A DNA stretch of 64,000 nucleotides from Ashinkailepas kermadecensis. Lineage: Eukaryota > Arthropoda > Thecostraca > Neolepadidae. The position numbers and the translations under genes are program-made. Under the pieces are notes generated by a model. The model made no database searches. It was not told the DNA's origin and saw nothing but the letters and a program-made list of their open reading frames with translations. Positions 22,801 to 31,002 of this stretch are shown here, one piece after another (position 1 is the stretch's first letter; the number at the start of each line of letters is the position of its first letter). The stretch covers positions 1 through 64,000 of the forward strand of contig JAOTOM010004794.1 in the NCBI GenBank assembly GCA_034440615.1. The letters run 5' to 3'.

Positions 22801-25800
22801 GTGTGGTACTAGTTATATGGTGAATGTGTGGTACTAGTTATATGGTGAATGTGTGGTACTAGTTATATGGTGAATGTGTGGTACTAGTTATATGGTGAAT
22901 GTGTGGTACTAGTTATATGGTGAATGTGTGGTACTAGTTATATGGTGAATGCGCGTGTGTCACAACCTGGTACTCTAATGTTTGTAGATGCTTGATATGA
23001 GAGAACCATGCATACATATGGTTGTTATCTGTCAAGTAGTTGAGTGTACTGCCAAGAAACAAGGCTTTCTGTGTCCTCGCTGGAAACGGTACCATCTGAC
23101 CTGTTGTTCTTTGGTCAAGGCTGGTTGCACTCGTAATTGATATTTTATTTCTTGGGCCCCAGTTCGAAGGTGGTCTTTTGCTGGCATTTCCATCGATAGG
23201 GAGTGGCGTGCGGAAAATGTCCGTGGCTGGCGTTGCATTCTCCATCCTTCTCGAAGGGTGTGCCTTAACATTTTCGAGGGAGTGCTCTCCATTGACGTTT
23301 CTCGAGAACGGTGCTTTGATATTTCCTGGGGAGTGGTTTGGTGGGAAGGGCTTCAGTGACTCCTTTGGTTGCCTGAGGAGCTGTCCGTTCACATGGCTTT
23401 CCGTCCTCACCCCGCCGACCCGTGCCTGGTTATGGCATGGCTGTCCGTTCACATGATTCCGTCCTCACCCCGCCGACCCGTGCCTGGTTATGCTCAGCGT
23501 GGCGTCTCGGCTGACCCTGCCGTCACATTCGTGGCCGGTCGGGAACTGCTACGTCAATTGCAATTGAGCCTGTCACACCGGTACCCGCCGCTGTCAGGTA
23601 GCCTGTGTCACACCGGTACCCGCCGCTGTCAGGTAGCCTGTGTCACACCGGTACCCGCCGCTGTCAGGTAGCCTGTGTCACACCGGTACCCGCCGCTGTC
23701 AGGTAGCCTGTGTCACACCGGTACCCGCCGCTGTCAGGTAGCCTATGTCACACCGGTACCCGCCGCTGTCAGGTAGCCTGTGTCACACCGGTACCCGCCG
23801 CTGTCAGGTAGCCTGTGTCACACCGGTACCCGCCGCTGTCAGGTAGCCTGTGTCACACCGGTACCCGCCGCTGTCAGGTAGCCTGTGTCACACCGGTACC
23901 CGCCGCTGTCAGGTAGCCTGTGTCACACCGGTACCCGCCGCCGTCAGGTAGCCTGTGTCACACCGGTACCCGCCGCTGTCAGGTAGCCTGTGTCACACCG
24001 GTACCCGCCGCCGTCAGGTAGCCTGTATCACACCGGTACCCGCCGCTGTCAGGTAGCCTGTGTCACACCGGTACCCGCCGCTGTCAGGTAGCCTGTGTCA
24101 CACCGGTACCCGCCGCCGTCAGGTAGCCTGTGTCACACCGGTACCCGCCGCTGTCAGGTAGCCTGTGTCACACCGGTACCGCCGCTGTCAGGTAGCCTGT
24201 GTACACCGGTACCCGCCGCTGTCAGGTAGCCTGTGTCACACCGGTACCCGCCGCGTCAGGTAGCCTTGTCACACCGGTACCCGCCGCTGTCAGGTAGCCT
24301 GTGTGTCACACCGGTACCCGCCGCTGTCAGGTAGCCTGTGTCACACCGGTACCCGCCGCCGTCAGGTAGCCTGTGTAGTACCGGTACCCGCCGCTGTCAG
24401 GTAGCCTGTGTCACACCGGTACCCGCCGCTGTCAGGTAGCCTGTGTCACACCGGTACCCGCCGCTGTCAGGTAGCCTGTGTCACACCGGTACCCGCCGCC
24501 GTCAGGTAGCCTGTGTCACACCGGTACCCGCCGCTGTCAGGTAGCCTGTGTCACACCGGTACCCGCCGCTGTCAGGTAGCCTGTGTCACACCGGTACCCG
24601 CCGCTGTCAGGTAGCCTGTGTCACACCGGTACCCGCCGCCGTCAGGTAGCCTGTGTCACACCGGTACCCGCCGCTGTCAGGTAGCCTGTGTCACACCGGT
24701 ACCCGCCGCTGTCAGGTAGCCTGTGTCACACCGGTACCCGCCGCTGTCAGGTAGCCTGTGTCACACCGGTACCCGCCGCTGTCAGGTAGCCTGTGTCACA
24801 CCGGTACCCGCCGCTGTCAGGTGAACACGCTGTGGGGCAGCTTCGAGATCAACAACACCCGGCTCGCTAAGGTGATGCTGCAGCAGATGGCGAACTGCGC
24901 GCTGGACAAACATCTGGACAAGTTCGACCAGGTCAGTCCGGGTCACTGCTGGAGGTCAGTGGGTCACCGTTCAATGTCATCGCTGAAGGTCAATCCGATG
25001 CACTTCACTTGGTCACTGCTGGAGGCCCATGAGCCACTGTTGTATGTTACTGGGTCCAACTTGTTCGGGTTCGGAATTTTTGTGGCAAGCTTTATATAAC
25101 TGGGAAGGATATTTTCTTCCCACCTCAAATACTGCCTTTAAATCCTCCACTGATCTGTCAACGCATTCTATACACCGACCATATATATACAAGACCAAAC
25201 GCACACTTATTTCCCCCACCTTTTGTCTCCCCAGTGTTGTCTGGCACTGCAGAGAACAAAACCTGTCCAACGCGTCAGCTTTGATATCCGTGGATGTAAC
25301 CTCCAACATAAACCAATCGATCGAATTAACATTGATTTCCCCGATCTCAACGGATAGAATAGTTGCCATTGAAGGTAGGCTATGCTACTGGAAGCTGGGA
25401 CTGCTGTCGCCTACCCCTCCCCCTTCAGCATTCTTCCTATAAAATATTATCGAAGCGCATCCCGTTGGCCGATATCTCCAATGGCCGCTCGCGTTAGCAG
25501 GCAGTGTTGCCTTTGGCGACTTCCGGTGAGTTTGAGCCGCTGTCGATACCGCTTGTGACGTGGCCTGTGGCGGGTGTTCCAGGCGGCTGATGAGTTTGAA
25601 AAGCTGTCAATGTGGTTTATGACGTTCCACGGTCAGCAGAGCATCACCAACGTCCTGGACGTGAGTAGTGCTGGCTGCCAGGGGCGGGTGTGGTTTATGA
25701 CGTTCCACGGTCAGCAGAGCATCACCAACGTCCTGGACGTGAGTAGTGCTGGCTGCCAGGGGCGGGTGTGGTTTATGACGTTCCACGGTCAGCAGAGCAT

Positions 25801-27102
25801 CACCAACGTCCTGGACGTGAGTAGTGCTGGCTGCCAGGGGCGGGTGTGGTTTATGACGTTCCACGGTCAGCAGAGCATCACCAACGTCCTGGACGTGAGT
25901 AGTGCTGGCTGCCAGGGGCGGGTGTGGTTTATGACGTTCCACGGTCAGCAGAGCATCACCAACGTCCTGGACGTGAGTAGTGCTGGCTGCCAGGGGCGGG
26001 TGTGGTTTATGACGTTCCACGGTCAGCAGAGTATCACCAACGTCCTGGACATGAGTAGTGCTAGTGAAATATACCACCGAAGAAAATATGTATTATTGTT
26101 CGGATCAATTATCTGTCATGTGATTTGTATTCATGATGGATATTTTGTCTTTTATCATTAGAGTGTGATACACCATGCAGTTGCGTGTTGCAGAAAGGTT
26201 ATGTTCAAAGCATCACCTGAAACTGGTGTATGCTGTCAATAAACTTGGCTCATCTGTTTAGTGCTACACCGCATGTGGGTGCACATCAATACTATTGAAG
26301 GTAGTTGGTATTTCATTGCTGAGTTGGTAACGATGCTATTTGGATGCACCTTCAATTAAATGGCAATGCTTATGGGGCTGCATAACCTATGCAGTTATTG
26401 CGCCCCTAAACCCCAATAACAACAACAAATGGCAATGCATGTCCCTCATTTGCATAATGGTCCAGGTGCAACGGGGTAATGAGTCAAGGAGTAGAACTAA
26501 AGGAAAGGAAGCTTTAAAGACCTAGCATATGGATGCCCATGTTGGTACACTATAATGGAAATTATGCCCTTGCCCCATCTTATTGCGAACAAATTTCATC
26601 TAGTCTATTCCATTCTACAAAGCATTGGAACTAAGTAAATAAAGTGTCCTTGCCGGATCGATGTGCCATTCCAAGATTCCCCACACTGACTAGATCAGTG
26701 TGGGGCGCCAAGCACATTAAACAGCACAATTATTATACTACAAACGCATATCTTGGTAGCATCAAATAATGGCTGGAATAAAAAACCTGTTGGCCAAACA
26801 GGTTCGCCCCCTACAACTCTGTTGTGTGACAAAATGGGCACAGTGCACATTTGCAAAGGCAGAGGCGCCTTATCGCGGTGACATACAGACGTACAGTGAT
26901 ACTCTACCGACACTACAGTACCACGCTGTGCCCTTCGGACGTCCTAGGCTGTGCTCTCTGTACAGTTCGCTCGCACGGGACGAAATCGGTGGTTGGCATG
27001 ACTGATATTATCGTTTTACGTAAGAAGTGATTTTACAAACCATGGTCACCGCCGTTAGAACAGAAACGGAACCTGCCCGTATGTGTGATGATCCCTAAAC
27101 CT

Positions 27103-27173
<71 letters not shown>

Positions 27174-29347
27174 CATGAGTGAAGCGTGAAGCTGCCATCG
27201 TAGGACACTAGTACTCCGCACATACATAGTTATACACACGCATTTTTGCGACATTCTTGCATTCGCCTATCCTCGCCGAGGCCGCCAGAAGCCCGGGCCT
27301 GCGGCCGGCGTTCTGCCGCGTGCTGACGCCACGCGCCGTCGGTAGGCCATGTCCCACTCGGCGTACGTGCACGACATCGGCCACGTGGTGTTGGACAACC
27401 TGCAGTTCATGATGGGCGTGGGCGAGCGCACCACGGACCGCTTCTTCGAGCAGGACGCCGTCATCAGCCGCTTCCGGCGGTTCGCCACCATGAAAAACTG
27501 CCACGTGACACTCGTCATACATCCCCGGAAGGTACTCCGCGCTCGTGCAGCTAGCAATTTATGTGTTCATACACGGTGCGTCCAAATGCACTTGCAGTGG
27601 GTGTGTGATGTGAAAAGTAGTCAAGTTTCCCTATGTATATATTTTCACATCAGCTTTATAAAAGCAAAATACAACTAACGATATGAACAGCTCACAGGGT
27701 GTTAACAACGACTTGAAAGTGAAAATGGCCATATTATATCCATATCTTATGTGAGAGCAAGTATGCAGAATGACATTGCAAGAGACTATCAAAGATGCTT
27801 TTTAATCCTGAAAATGTAGGTGTTTGTCTATGTGCCGTGTTCTATATTAATATTCGACTTCGGACACACTGTTCATGCGTGTCAGAATAGTGCAGTGAAC
27901 GTTGTGTTCAATGTTGGTTGTGCATAGGCACAACCAACATTGAACACTTCGGTTCAGGGTAGCACTTGGTCCAGGGTATTTGTCTGCATAAGTGCAAAAC
28001 GAGCGAGTCGGTCATGGTTGGTTCACCGAATCGTGCTATTTGATTGAATGTCCACTCTCCGAAAGTGTAGGTGTCGGTACAGACACGTATCAACACTTGA
28101 ATAGGCGTGTGGACGGGTGGAGCTCTGTTTACCACGATCCGCTCGCTGTTTGCCGACAGGAGCGGGATGACGACCAGCTGGGCCTGGCCTCTGTGTTCGG
28201 TGGAGCGCGCGCCACACAGGAAGCCGACAACGTGCTCATAATACAGATCCTGCGTGCGGGTGATACCCAGAGGAAATACGTCCAGGTGGGGGACACCACG
28301 TGGACATTCACGCGACGGCTTGTGATCTGGGAATCGCCAGTTGTGGCAATGGTAGATCGAGAGGCCGAGCACGGTTGGGGTATGCACGTCAGAGCTGATC
28401 ATCTGGCTTCTTTGAATACGTGTGATTGGGGACGAGTGGTCTCGGGGTAAGATTCTCGCCTCACAATCGAAAGGTTGTGGGTTCGAGTCTCACCTGTCGC
28501 TACTCTTCGCCCGCGACTAATCGGCGTGAGAGATTGGCGACGCTACATGACTCAACGGTCGACGTGTCGTAAAACCAATAACCAACGAATACGTGTGATT
28601 AATTTGGGTGCTACGACGTGCTGACTGCATTGTTATTTGGCGCCCATGAATGTTTCTTTATCCAACTGATGTATGGGACATAGTGGCTGTGGTATAGTGT
28701 GTTGTGAATTTGTTGGTTCGCATTCCATTGTATTAATCAGACGCGTTCGAAATTTGGTGGTTATTATCCCGTGGCGATGAATTAAGTAATTGCAGAAGAG
28801 GGATATGAATGGGGTAGGCGGTGGAATGAATAGGATGTTGGGCTAGGAGTGATCAGTAGGATGGATAAGGATAGAATAGTTCTGATCATGTCGGCCAGTT
28901 TTGTCGTTTTGATCTCGGAACGATATCCGAAAGGGTCTGAAAATGTACACACATGAGAATCGCATTAATATAGTACACCAAGCGTATCTTAAATGTTACC
29001 GACGTAACATAACGTACACCTAGAAATCACCCTAGCCCTGCTCTTCTCGTCATAATTATTATACTGCGCTTGTGTAAGCTAAAATAGTTGCGCTATTACT
29101 TACTGTCTTCCTATTTAAGCTAATGGTATTTTCCCGGGGATCCTTCAACACGTCATTGAACCTTTACGAAACTGACCCCTGCCTGTTACGGCAGGTATTG
29201 AAGAACAGGTTCAGTGGCGATTTGGGGTCGATGCCGCTCAGCTTCAACAGGGACTCCCTCAGCTTCATCACCAGACGCAAGCCGCGCGACTCTCCGACGA
29301 AGCTGGCGGCGGCGGCGGTGGAGGGGACGCCGGACGCGCCTGCATGA
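7412..29347 (+). CDS. TWNK: Twinkle mitochondrial replicative DNA helicase, whole gene (11 coding exons)
   Basis: Twinkle is the hexameric 5'-3' helicase that unwinds mitochondrial DNA ahead of polymerase gamma. Coding exons: 7412-7835, 8170-8399, 10605-10872, 12399-12543, 19705-19861, 20662-20811, 24821-24931, 25583-25660, 27346-27531, 28160-28285, 29195-29347. All introns are GT-AG, and phases (1,0,1,2,0,0,0,0,0,0) match at every junction, giving 675 aa against 684 in human. Domain order: Arg/Lys/Ser-rich mitochondrial presequence (1-46), N-terminal primase-like/metal-site domain (about 88-220), RNase-polymerase-like domain (220-405), linker, RecA-like helicase core (409-625) and a short Ala/Pro-rich C-tail. 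The Walker A is GPTGAGKTT (437-445) and the Walker [13 protein letters not shown] (D538). The start is chosen because the ATG at 7412 has A at -3 and opens a targeting-like sequence. Oddities: several introns carry minisatellites built from their own splice junctions, and intron 4 holds a 5.66-kb transposon. Confidence 0.96.
8170..8399 (+). CDS. TWNK: TWNK coding exon 2
   Basis: Residues 142-218. It opens [14 protein letters not shown], giving three further cysteines (146, 149, 151) that pair with those of exon 1 as a likely metal or Fe-S site. A Gln-Pro repeat ([10 protein letters not shown]) and an Arg-rich stretch follow, then VWEAAQ...[11 protein letters not shown]. Acceptor AGAGCAG|GC, donor CTGCAG|GTGGGT. 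Confidence 0.9.
8400..10604 (+). other. TWNK intron 2, no recognised gene
   Basis: No coding sequence was recognised. The last 250 bp (10360-10604) is a degenerate tandem of CTGACCTCAGTCTCGCTG-like units that ends in the acceptor CTGATCTCAG|GACATC, so candidate acceptors are repeated here too. A GCCCAAATAACCAACC tail at 9270-9285 may be a short-retroposon remnant. Confidence 0.6.
10605..10872 (+). CDS. TWNK: TWNK coding exon 3
   Basis: Residues 219-307 plus the first base of Gly308. Begins [14 protein letters not shown] (human DDTLKRFSVRYL) and ends [10 protein letters not shown] (human GLPTLTLPRG); this is the RNase-polymerase-like middle domain. Very GC-rich. Donor CACG|GTCAGT; the donor is the first member of a 38-bp tandem array. 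Confidence 0.92.
10873..11608. repeat. 38-bp minisatellite copying the exon 3 donor, about 19 copies
   Basis: GTCAGTGAA recurs every 38 bp from 10873 to 11595. Each unit contains CTGC(C/T)GCACCGTCAGTGA, almost identical to the exon 3 end CTGCCGCACGGTCAGTGA, so every unit carries a copy of the 5' splice site. Units differ by a few bases. Confidence 0.93.
12399..12543 (+). CDS. TWNK: TWNK coding exon 4
   Basis: Completes Gly308, then residues 309-355 and two bases of Arg356: [21 protein letters not shown] to [13 protein letters not shown], matching human LPPALLPYLEQFRRIVFWL and FARKLNPKRCFLVR. Acceptor CCGCAG|GTAAC; donor GCG|GTAGGT. Confidence 0.92.
12776..13345. repeat. 21-bp minisatellite (GAGGCCCCCAGGATTGCAAAG) inside the hAT-like element
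   Basis: About 23 units of 21 bp. Because 21 is divisible by three, long open frames with heptapeptide repeats appear on both strands; they are not taken as genes. The same array occurs at 56740-57345. Confidence 0.93.
13346..16260. repeat. Quasi-periodic degenerate tract in the hAT-like element
   Basis: The clean 21-mers grade into irregular units (GGAGGCCCC..., 13.35-14.3 kb). They then become units of roughly 28-35 bp with a loose consensus of a C/G run followed by AAAAATCGCG and (T/C)GGGGCCCC (14.3-16.26 kb). Phasing is loose and units are strongly diverged. Related tracts in the opposite orientation occur at 30421-31002 and 47345-48297. No genes are seen. Confidence 0.7.
16740..17182. 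repeat. Three tandem copies of a 140-148 bp unit in the hAT-like element
   Basis: CGACGAATCAGAAACGATAG starts at 16746, 16894 and 17034. Each unit runs through AGGTCCCCTTT and ends GTTGGACCCCCTTCAA. The middle copy carries several small deletions. From 17183 to 18255 the sequence is unique and AT-rich, returning to GGAGGCCCC motifs just before the right end. Confidence 0.92.
18264..19461. other. TWNK intron 4, rest; nothing recognised
   Basis: AT-rich unique sequence with no ORF, RNA gene or repeat recognised. It directly follows the right copy of the 8-bp target duplication. Confidence 0.5.
19462..19616 (+). mobile_element. tRNA-derived SINE-1, copy 3 (diverged)
   Basis: Recognised by GGTAGTCTATGGGTAAG (A-box region), GGGTTCGAGAC (B box), CATCGGCGTGAGAGATTGG and ACATGACTCAACGGTCGA. 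It is more diverged than other copies and lacks the CCAATAACC tail. A weak direct repeat CTGCGAGCC (19447 and 19629) may be the old target duplication. It lies about 90 bp upstream of TWNK exon 5. Confidence 0.8.
19705..19861 (+). CDS. TWNK: TWNK coding exon 5
   Basis: Completes Arg356, then residues 357-408, from [20 protein letters not shown] to [10 protein letters not shown], matching human RPLEALNGGFNLS and VLGELSNVEQ. This is the linker region that governs hexamer contacts in Twinkle. Acceptor CCCGCAG|ACC, donor ACGCAG|GTGGGC. Confidence 0.93.
20482..20661. repeat. About 45-bp repeat copying the exon 6 acceptor, 4 copies
   Basis: Units read GCCGCAGGTGG(C/A)CAG...CCGGCAACACCTCACCAGCC. 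The last ends in the real acceptor TGTGCCGCAG|GTGGCAGGG, so each unit carries the 3' splice site plus the first bases of the exon. Confidence 0.85.
20662..20811 (+). CDS. TWNK: TWNK coding exon 6 (Walker A)
   Basis: Residues 409-458. [20 protein letters not shown] precedes the Walker A loop GPTGAGKTT (Lys443 binds the ATP phosphates; human GPTGSGKTT), then [11 protein letters not shown]. Acceptor CCGCAG|GTGG, donor GGG|GTGAGA. Frame kept at both ends (phase 0). Confidence 0.97.
21080..21230. repeat. Short tandem of GACTGCAGGTAGACGACAG-like units
   Basis: About four diverged 35-40 bp units, each with CTGCAGGTA(G/C)AC followed by GACAGAAGAGCA. Each contains CAG|GT, like other arrays of this gene. 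The rest of 20812-21446 holds nothing else recognised. Confidence 0.7.
21447..22951. repeat. 25-bp minisatellite in TWNK intron 6, about 60 copies
   Basis: The unit is GTGAATGTGTGG plus TACTAGTTATATG. Copies are almost identical: one point variant (GCGTGG) near 22226 and one irregular stretch near 21612-21640. Such homogeneity implies recent expansion or ongoing homogenisation; the copy number in the assembly may be approximate. Confidence 0.97.
23569..24820. repeat. 35-bp minisatellite copying the exon 7 acceptor, about 36 copies
   Basis: The unit is CCTGTGTCACACCGGTAC plus CCGCCGCTGTCAGGTAG. The last unit ends in the functional acceptor CCGCTGTCAG|GTGAACACG of exon 7, so every copy holds CTGTCAG|GT. 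Variants are mostly CTGTCAG or CCGTCAG. Between about 24175 and 24375 several units carry single-base indels, which may be assembly error or an older segment. Confidence 0.96.
24821..24931 (+). CDS. TWNK: TWNK coding exon 7
   Basis: Residues 459-495: [20 protein letters not shown] and on to HLDKFDQ, matching human [20 protein letters not shown] and DKYDHW. Acceptor TGTCAG|GTG, donor ACCAG|GTCAGT. Phase 0 at both ends. Confidence 0.97.
25583..25660 (+). CDS. TWNK: TWNK coding exon 8 (first, canonical copy)
   Basis: Residues 496-521: [20 protein letters not shown] then ITNVLD, matching human [17 protein letters not shown]. The FMTFHGQQS segment is a Twinkle signature in the helicase core. Acceptor TTCCAG|GCG, donor GGAC|GTGAGT. 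The last 48 nt and the donor are repeated five more times directly downstream. Confidence 0.95.
25613..26066 (+). repeat. 78-bp tandem array of the 3' part of TWNK exon 8 plus donor, 6 copies
   Basis: Units start at 25613, 25691, 25769, 25847, 25925 and 26003. Each is 48 nt of exon ([16 protein letters not shown]) followed by 30 nt of intron (GTGAGTAGTGCTGGCTGCC...). The period is 26 codons and the reading frame stays open through all six. Units 1-5 are identical over the repeated part; unit 6 has GTATCACC for GCATCACC and ATGAGT instead of the donor GTGAGT, so its donor is destroyed. Confidence 0.97.
26370..26426 (+). mobile_element. Ultra-short retroposon, copy A (57 bp)
   Basis: ATGGGGCTGCATAACC, then GCAGTTATTGCGCCCCTAA and ACCCCAATAACAACAAC, flanked by the perfect direct repeat AAATGGCAATGC (26358-26369, 26427-26438). 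Family consensus: GGGCGCTAAATGACCAATGC, AGTCGAAGCGCCC, TAAAACCCAAATAACTAAC. Confidence 0.85.
26679..26705. other. Perfect 11-bp hairpin in TWNK intron 8
   Basis: CCCCACACTGA, loop CTAGA, TCAGTGTGGGG. No U-run or flanking feature indicates a function. Confidence 0.7.
27103..27170. repeat. (AT)n microsatellite in TWNK intron 8
   Basis: About 33 uninterrupted AT dinucleotides, 175 bp upstream of exon 9. Confidence 0.97.
27346..27531 (+). CDS. TWNK: TWNK coding exon 9 (Walker B)
   Basis: Residues 522-583. [10 protein letters not shown] leads to the Walker B strand [12 protein letters not shown] (Asp538; human [12 protein letters not shown]), then [20 protein letters not shown] and [11 protein letters not shown], the conserved sensor strand. 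Acceptor GTCGGTAG|GCC, donor CGGAAG|GTACTC. Confidence 0.97.
27904..27947. other. Perfect 20-bp inverted repeat in TWNK intron 9
   Basis: GTGTTCAATGTTGGTTGTGC, loop ATAG, then its exact complement. Too short an arm for a typical microRNA precursor; a foldback or cruciform is possible. Confidence 0.85.
28160..28285 (+). CDS. TWNK: TWNK coding exon 10
   Basis: Residues 584-625: [29 protein letters not shown], then GDTQRKYVQ, matching human [20 protein letters not shown] and GKRYLQ. This region carries the Twinkle/T7-gp4 helicase motif after Walker B and the arginine-finger side of the interface. Acceptor CCGACAG|GAG, donor GTCCAG|GTGGGG. Confidence 0.96.
28428..28586 (+). mobile_element. tRNA-derived SINE-1, copy 4, in TWNK intron 10
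   Basis: A 159-bp copy with perfect 14-bp target duplication GAATACGTGTGATT (28414-28427, 28587-28600). The head reads GGGGACGAGTGGTCTCGGGG, the B box GTTCGAGTC, the tail AAAACCAATAACCAAC. The intact duplication shows this is a young insertion and fixes the SINE ends. Confidence 0.96.
29195..29347 (+). CDS. TWNK: TWNK coding exon 11 and stop
   Basis: Residues 626-675 and [23 protein letters not shown] matches human [20 protein letters not shown]; then [12 protein letters not shown] and a short Ala/Pro tail ending GTPDAPA. Acceptor ACGGCAG|GTATTG. A candidate ATTAAA poly(A) signal lies at 29607-29612. Confidence 0.95.
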   Translation, partial: VLKNRFSGDLGSMPLSFNRDSLSFITRRKPRDSPTKLAAAAVEGTPDAPA

Positions 29348-29890
29348 CCTCACAGCGAGATCTCATCGCGTTGTGTGCCGTTTTTCGTGTATGCAGATCA
29401 GTGACCGATGCCTTCGCAGTCGATGCCACCTGTACCTGAACGAGGCTATTGCCAAATAGAGCTTTTGTAGAAGCGAGTGTGTCGCCGTCGCGGAGGGACG
29501 CGCGGCGCCCACGGTCCGCAGGATGAGGCGGCGCCCACGGTCCGCAGGATAGCGGCCGCTTAATTTGCAGAAACCAACGCCCCTGCTGTGCATATTTCTG
29601 CCTGAAATTAAAACCGTGAGCCCAGTGGTTAATAAGTTTCACGATGATTTCAATCCAGGTATGTTGTTGTTTTGTTTGGTGGCACACGGTTCCGTGAAGC
29701 ACCTGCGGAAGATTGTATGCTTCCAGAGGCGCACAAGCACTCAAGTCAAAACTGCATCCTTAAAATGAGAAAGCACGCCACTAAAAATTGGAAAACACCC
29801 CTGAAGGTACAAGCAAGCATCCCATGATACAGAAAAGGAGGCTTGGTAAACGAAATGTTTCGTACATATGAAATTGTTAGCTTTTTCAGA

Positions 29891-29916
29891 AACTATATAT
29901 ATATATATATACATAT

Positions 29917-29962
<46 letters not shown>
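29891..29962. repeat. (AT)n microsatellite
   Basis: AT dinucleotides with an ACATATAGAT interruption near 29911. From 29963 to 30420 nothing was recognised. Confidence 0.95.
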
Positions 29963-29964
<2 letters not shown>

Positions 29965-30420
29965 CAAACAGTAAATTGAGCGTCGTGTGGCTTAGCCAAA
30001 AACCTCGCCTTGCCTGTATTGCTCTATACATTTTGGTAACATTTACTGCTATCTGATACTGTCTAAACTGTATGGATTAAGCACAGATCATGCAATGACT
30101 GTAGATGTTTTCAGAATCCTTGTGGACTCAAGCCCACAATTGTTAGATTGAATAGGGAAAGTGAAATATTAACACCAGTCTAAAAACCAGGAGTTCTCGC
30201 CCTACCAGGATCTCCAATTCGGGGCTCTTCATCTCCCAGCTTCCAGGATCCCTAGCCATGGATGTGCCTTCTACACTTTTGGTAGACAGGTATGTATAGG
30301 ACCCCGAACTCCAGCAATGCCACTAATTTTACAGTGTATTCTGTGAGTGTTAAATGTAAGGAGTTACAAGAAGGCTGAGAATACCAAGAAATGATGGCCC
30401 AACAATTTAGTCAGTACCCT

Positions 30421-31002
30421 ACTGAGTACAGCGGGCCACGAGAACTCGCGCCTGGTCCCAAAAATCAGCATCCCTGCTTATTTTTGGGTGGGGGGCTCCG
30501 CCTGCATTTTTGTCGGGTCCCGACGCGATTTCTGTGGCCCTGCTGTATTTCATTGGAGCTTCCGACGATAAGTTTTGAGGCCCCCGTGCGATTTTGGTGG
30601 CGCGGCGCGATCCTTCGGGCTCAGGCACGACTTTACACAACTCTGGAGCAAGTTGTCAGGGCCCCGCTGCGAGTTTACTGTGACTGACGTGATTTTCGGG
30701 ACCTCTGCATATTTTTTTCGTAGCCCGGGTCGCTTTTCTTTTACCATGCATGATTTTTCGGGACCCGGTTCGAATTGCTGTATCCCCGGTGCGAAATTTT
30801 CGAACCCCGTCACGATTTTTGGGACCCTGCGTGATTTTTTTTCTCAACCCAGCACGCCTTTTTTTCGGGAACCTACACGATTTTTTGGTCTGACGCGATT
30901 TGTGATGAATAGGAGCCTTTTTTTCAGGCCCGTGTTAATTTTGCTGGGTCCCTGCTTATTTTTGGGTGATCGACTTCATTTTTTCCAGATCCCGGCGTTA
31001 TT
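30421..31002 (-). repeat. Degenerate C/G-rich quasi-periodic tract, copy 2
   Basis: Units such as GGGACCC(N)GCGATTTTTCGGG recur irregularly every 25-35 bp. On the opposite strand this is the AAAAATCGCG / GGGGCCCC pattern of 14.3-16.3 kb. It resumes at 32019-32060, after the TTAA element, showing that the element split the tract. Confidence 0.7.

Noticed and set aside
21447..24820. CRISPR-like arrays of 25- and 35-bp repeats
   Set aside because: Units are contiguous with no unique spacers, and the context is a eukaryotic intron; they are minisatellites.
27906..27945. MicroRNA precursor
   Set aside because: The stem is only 20 bp with a 4-base loop, shorter than a Drosha/Dicer substrate, and is perfectly paired.
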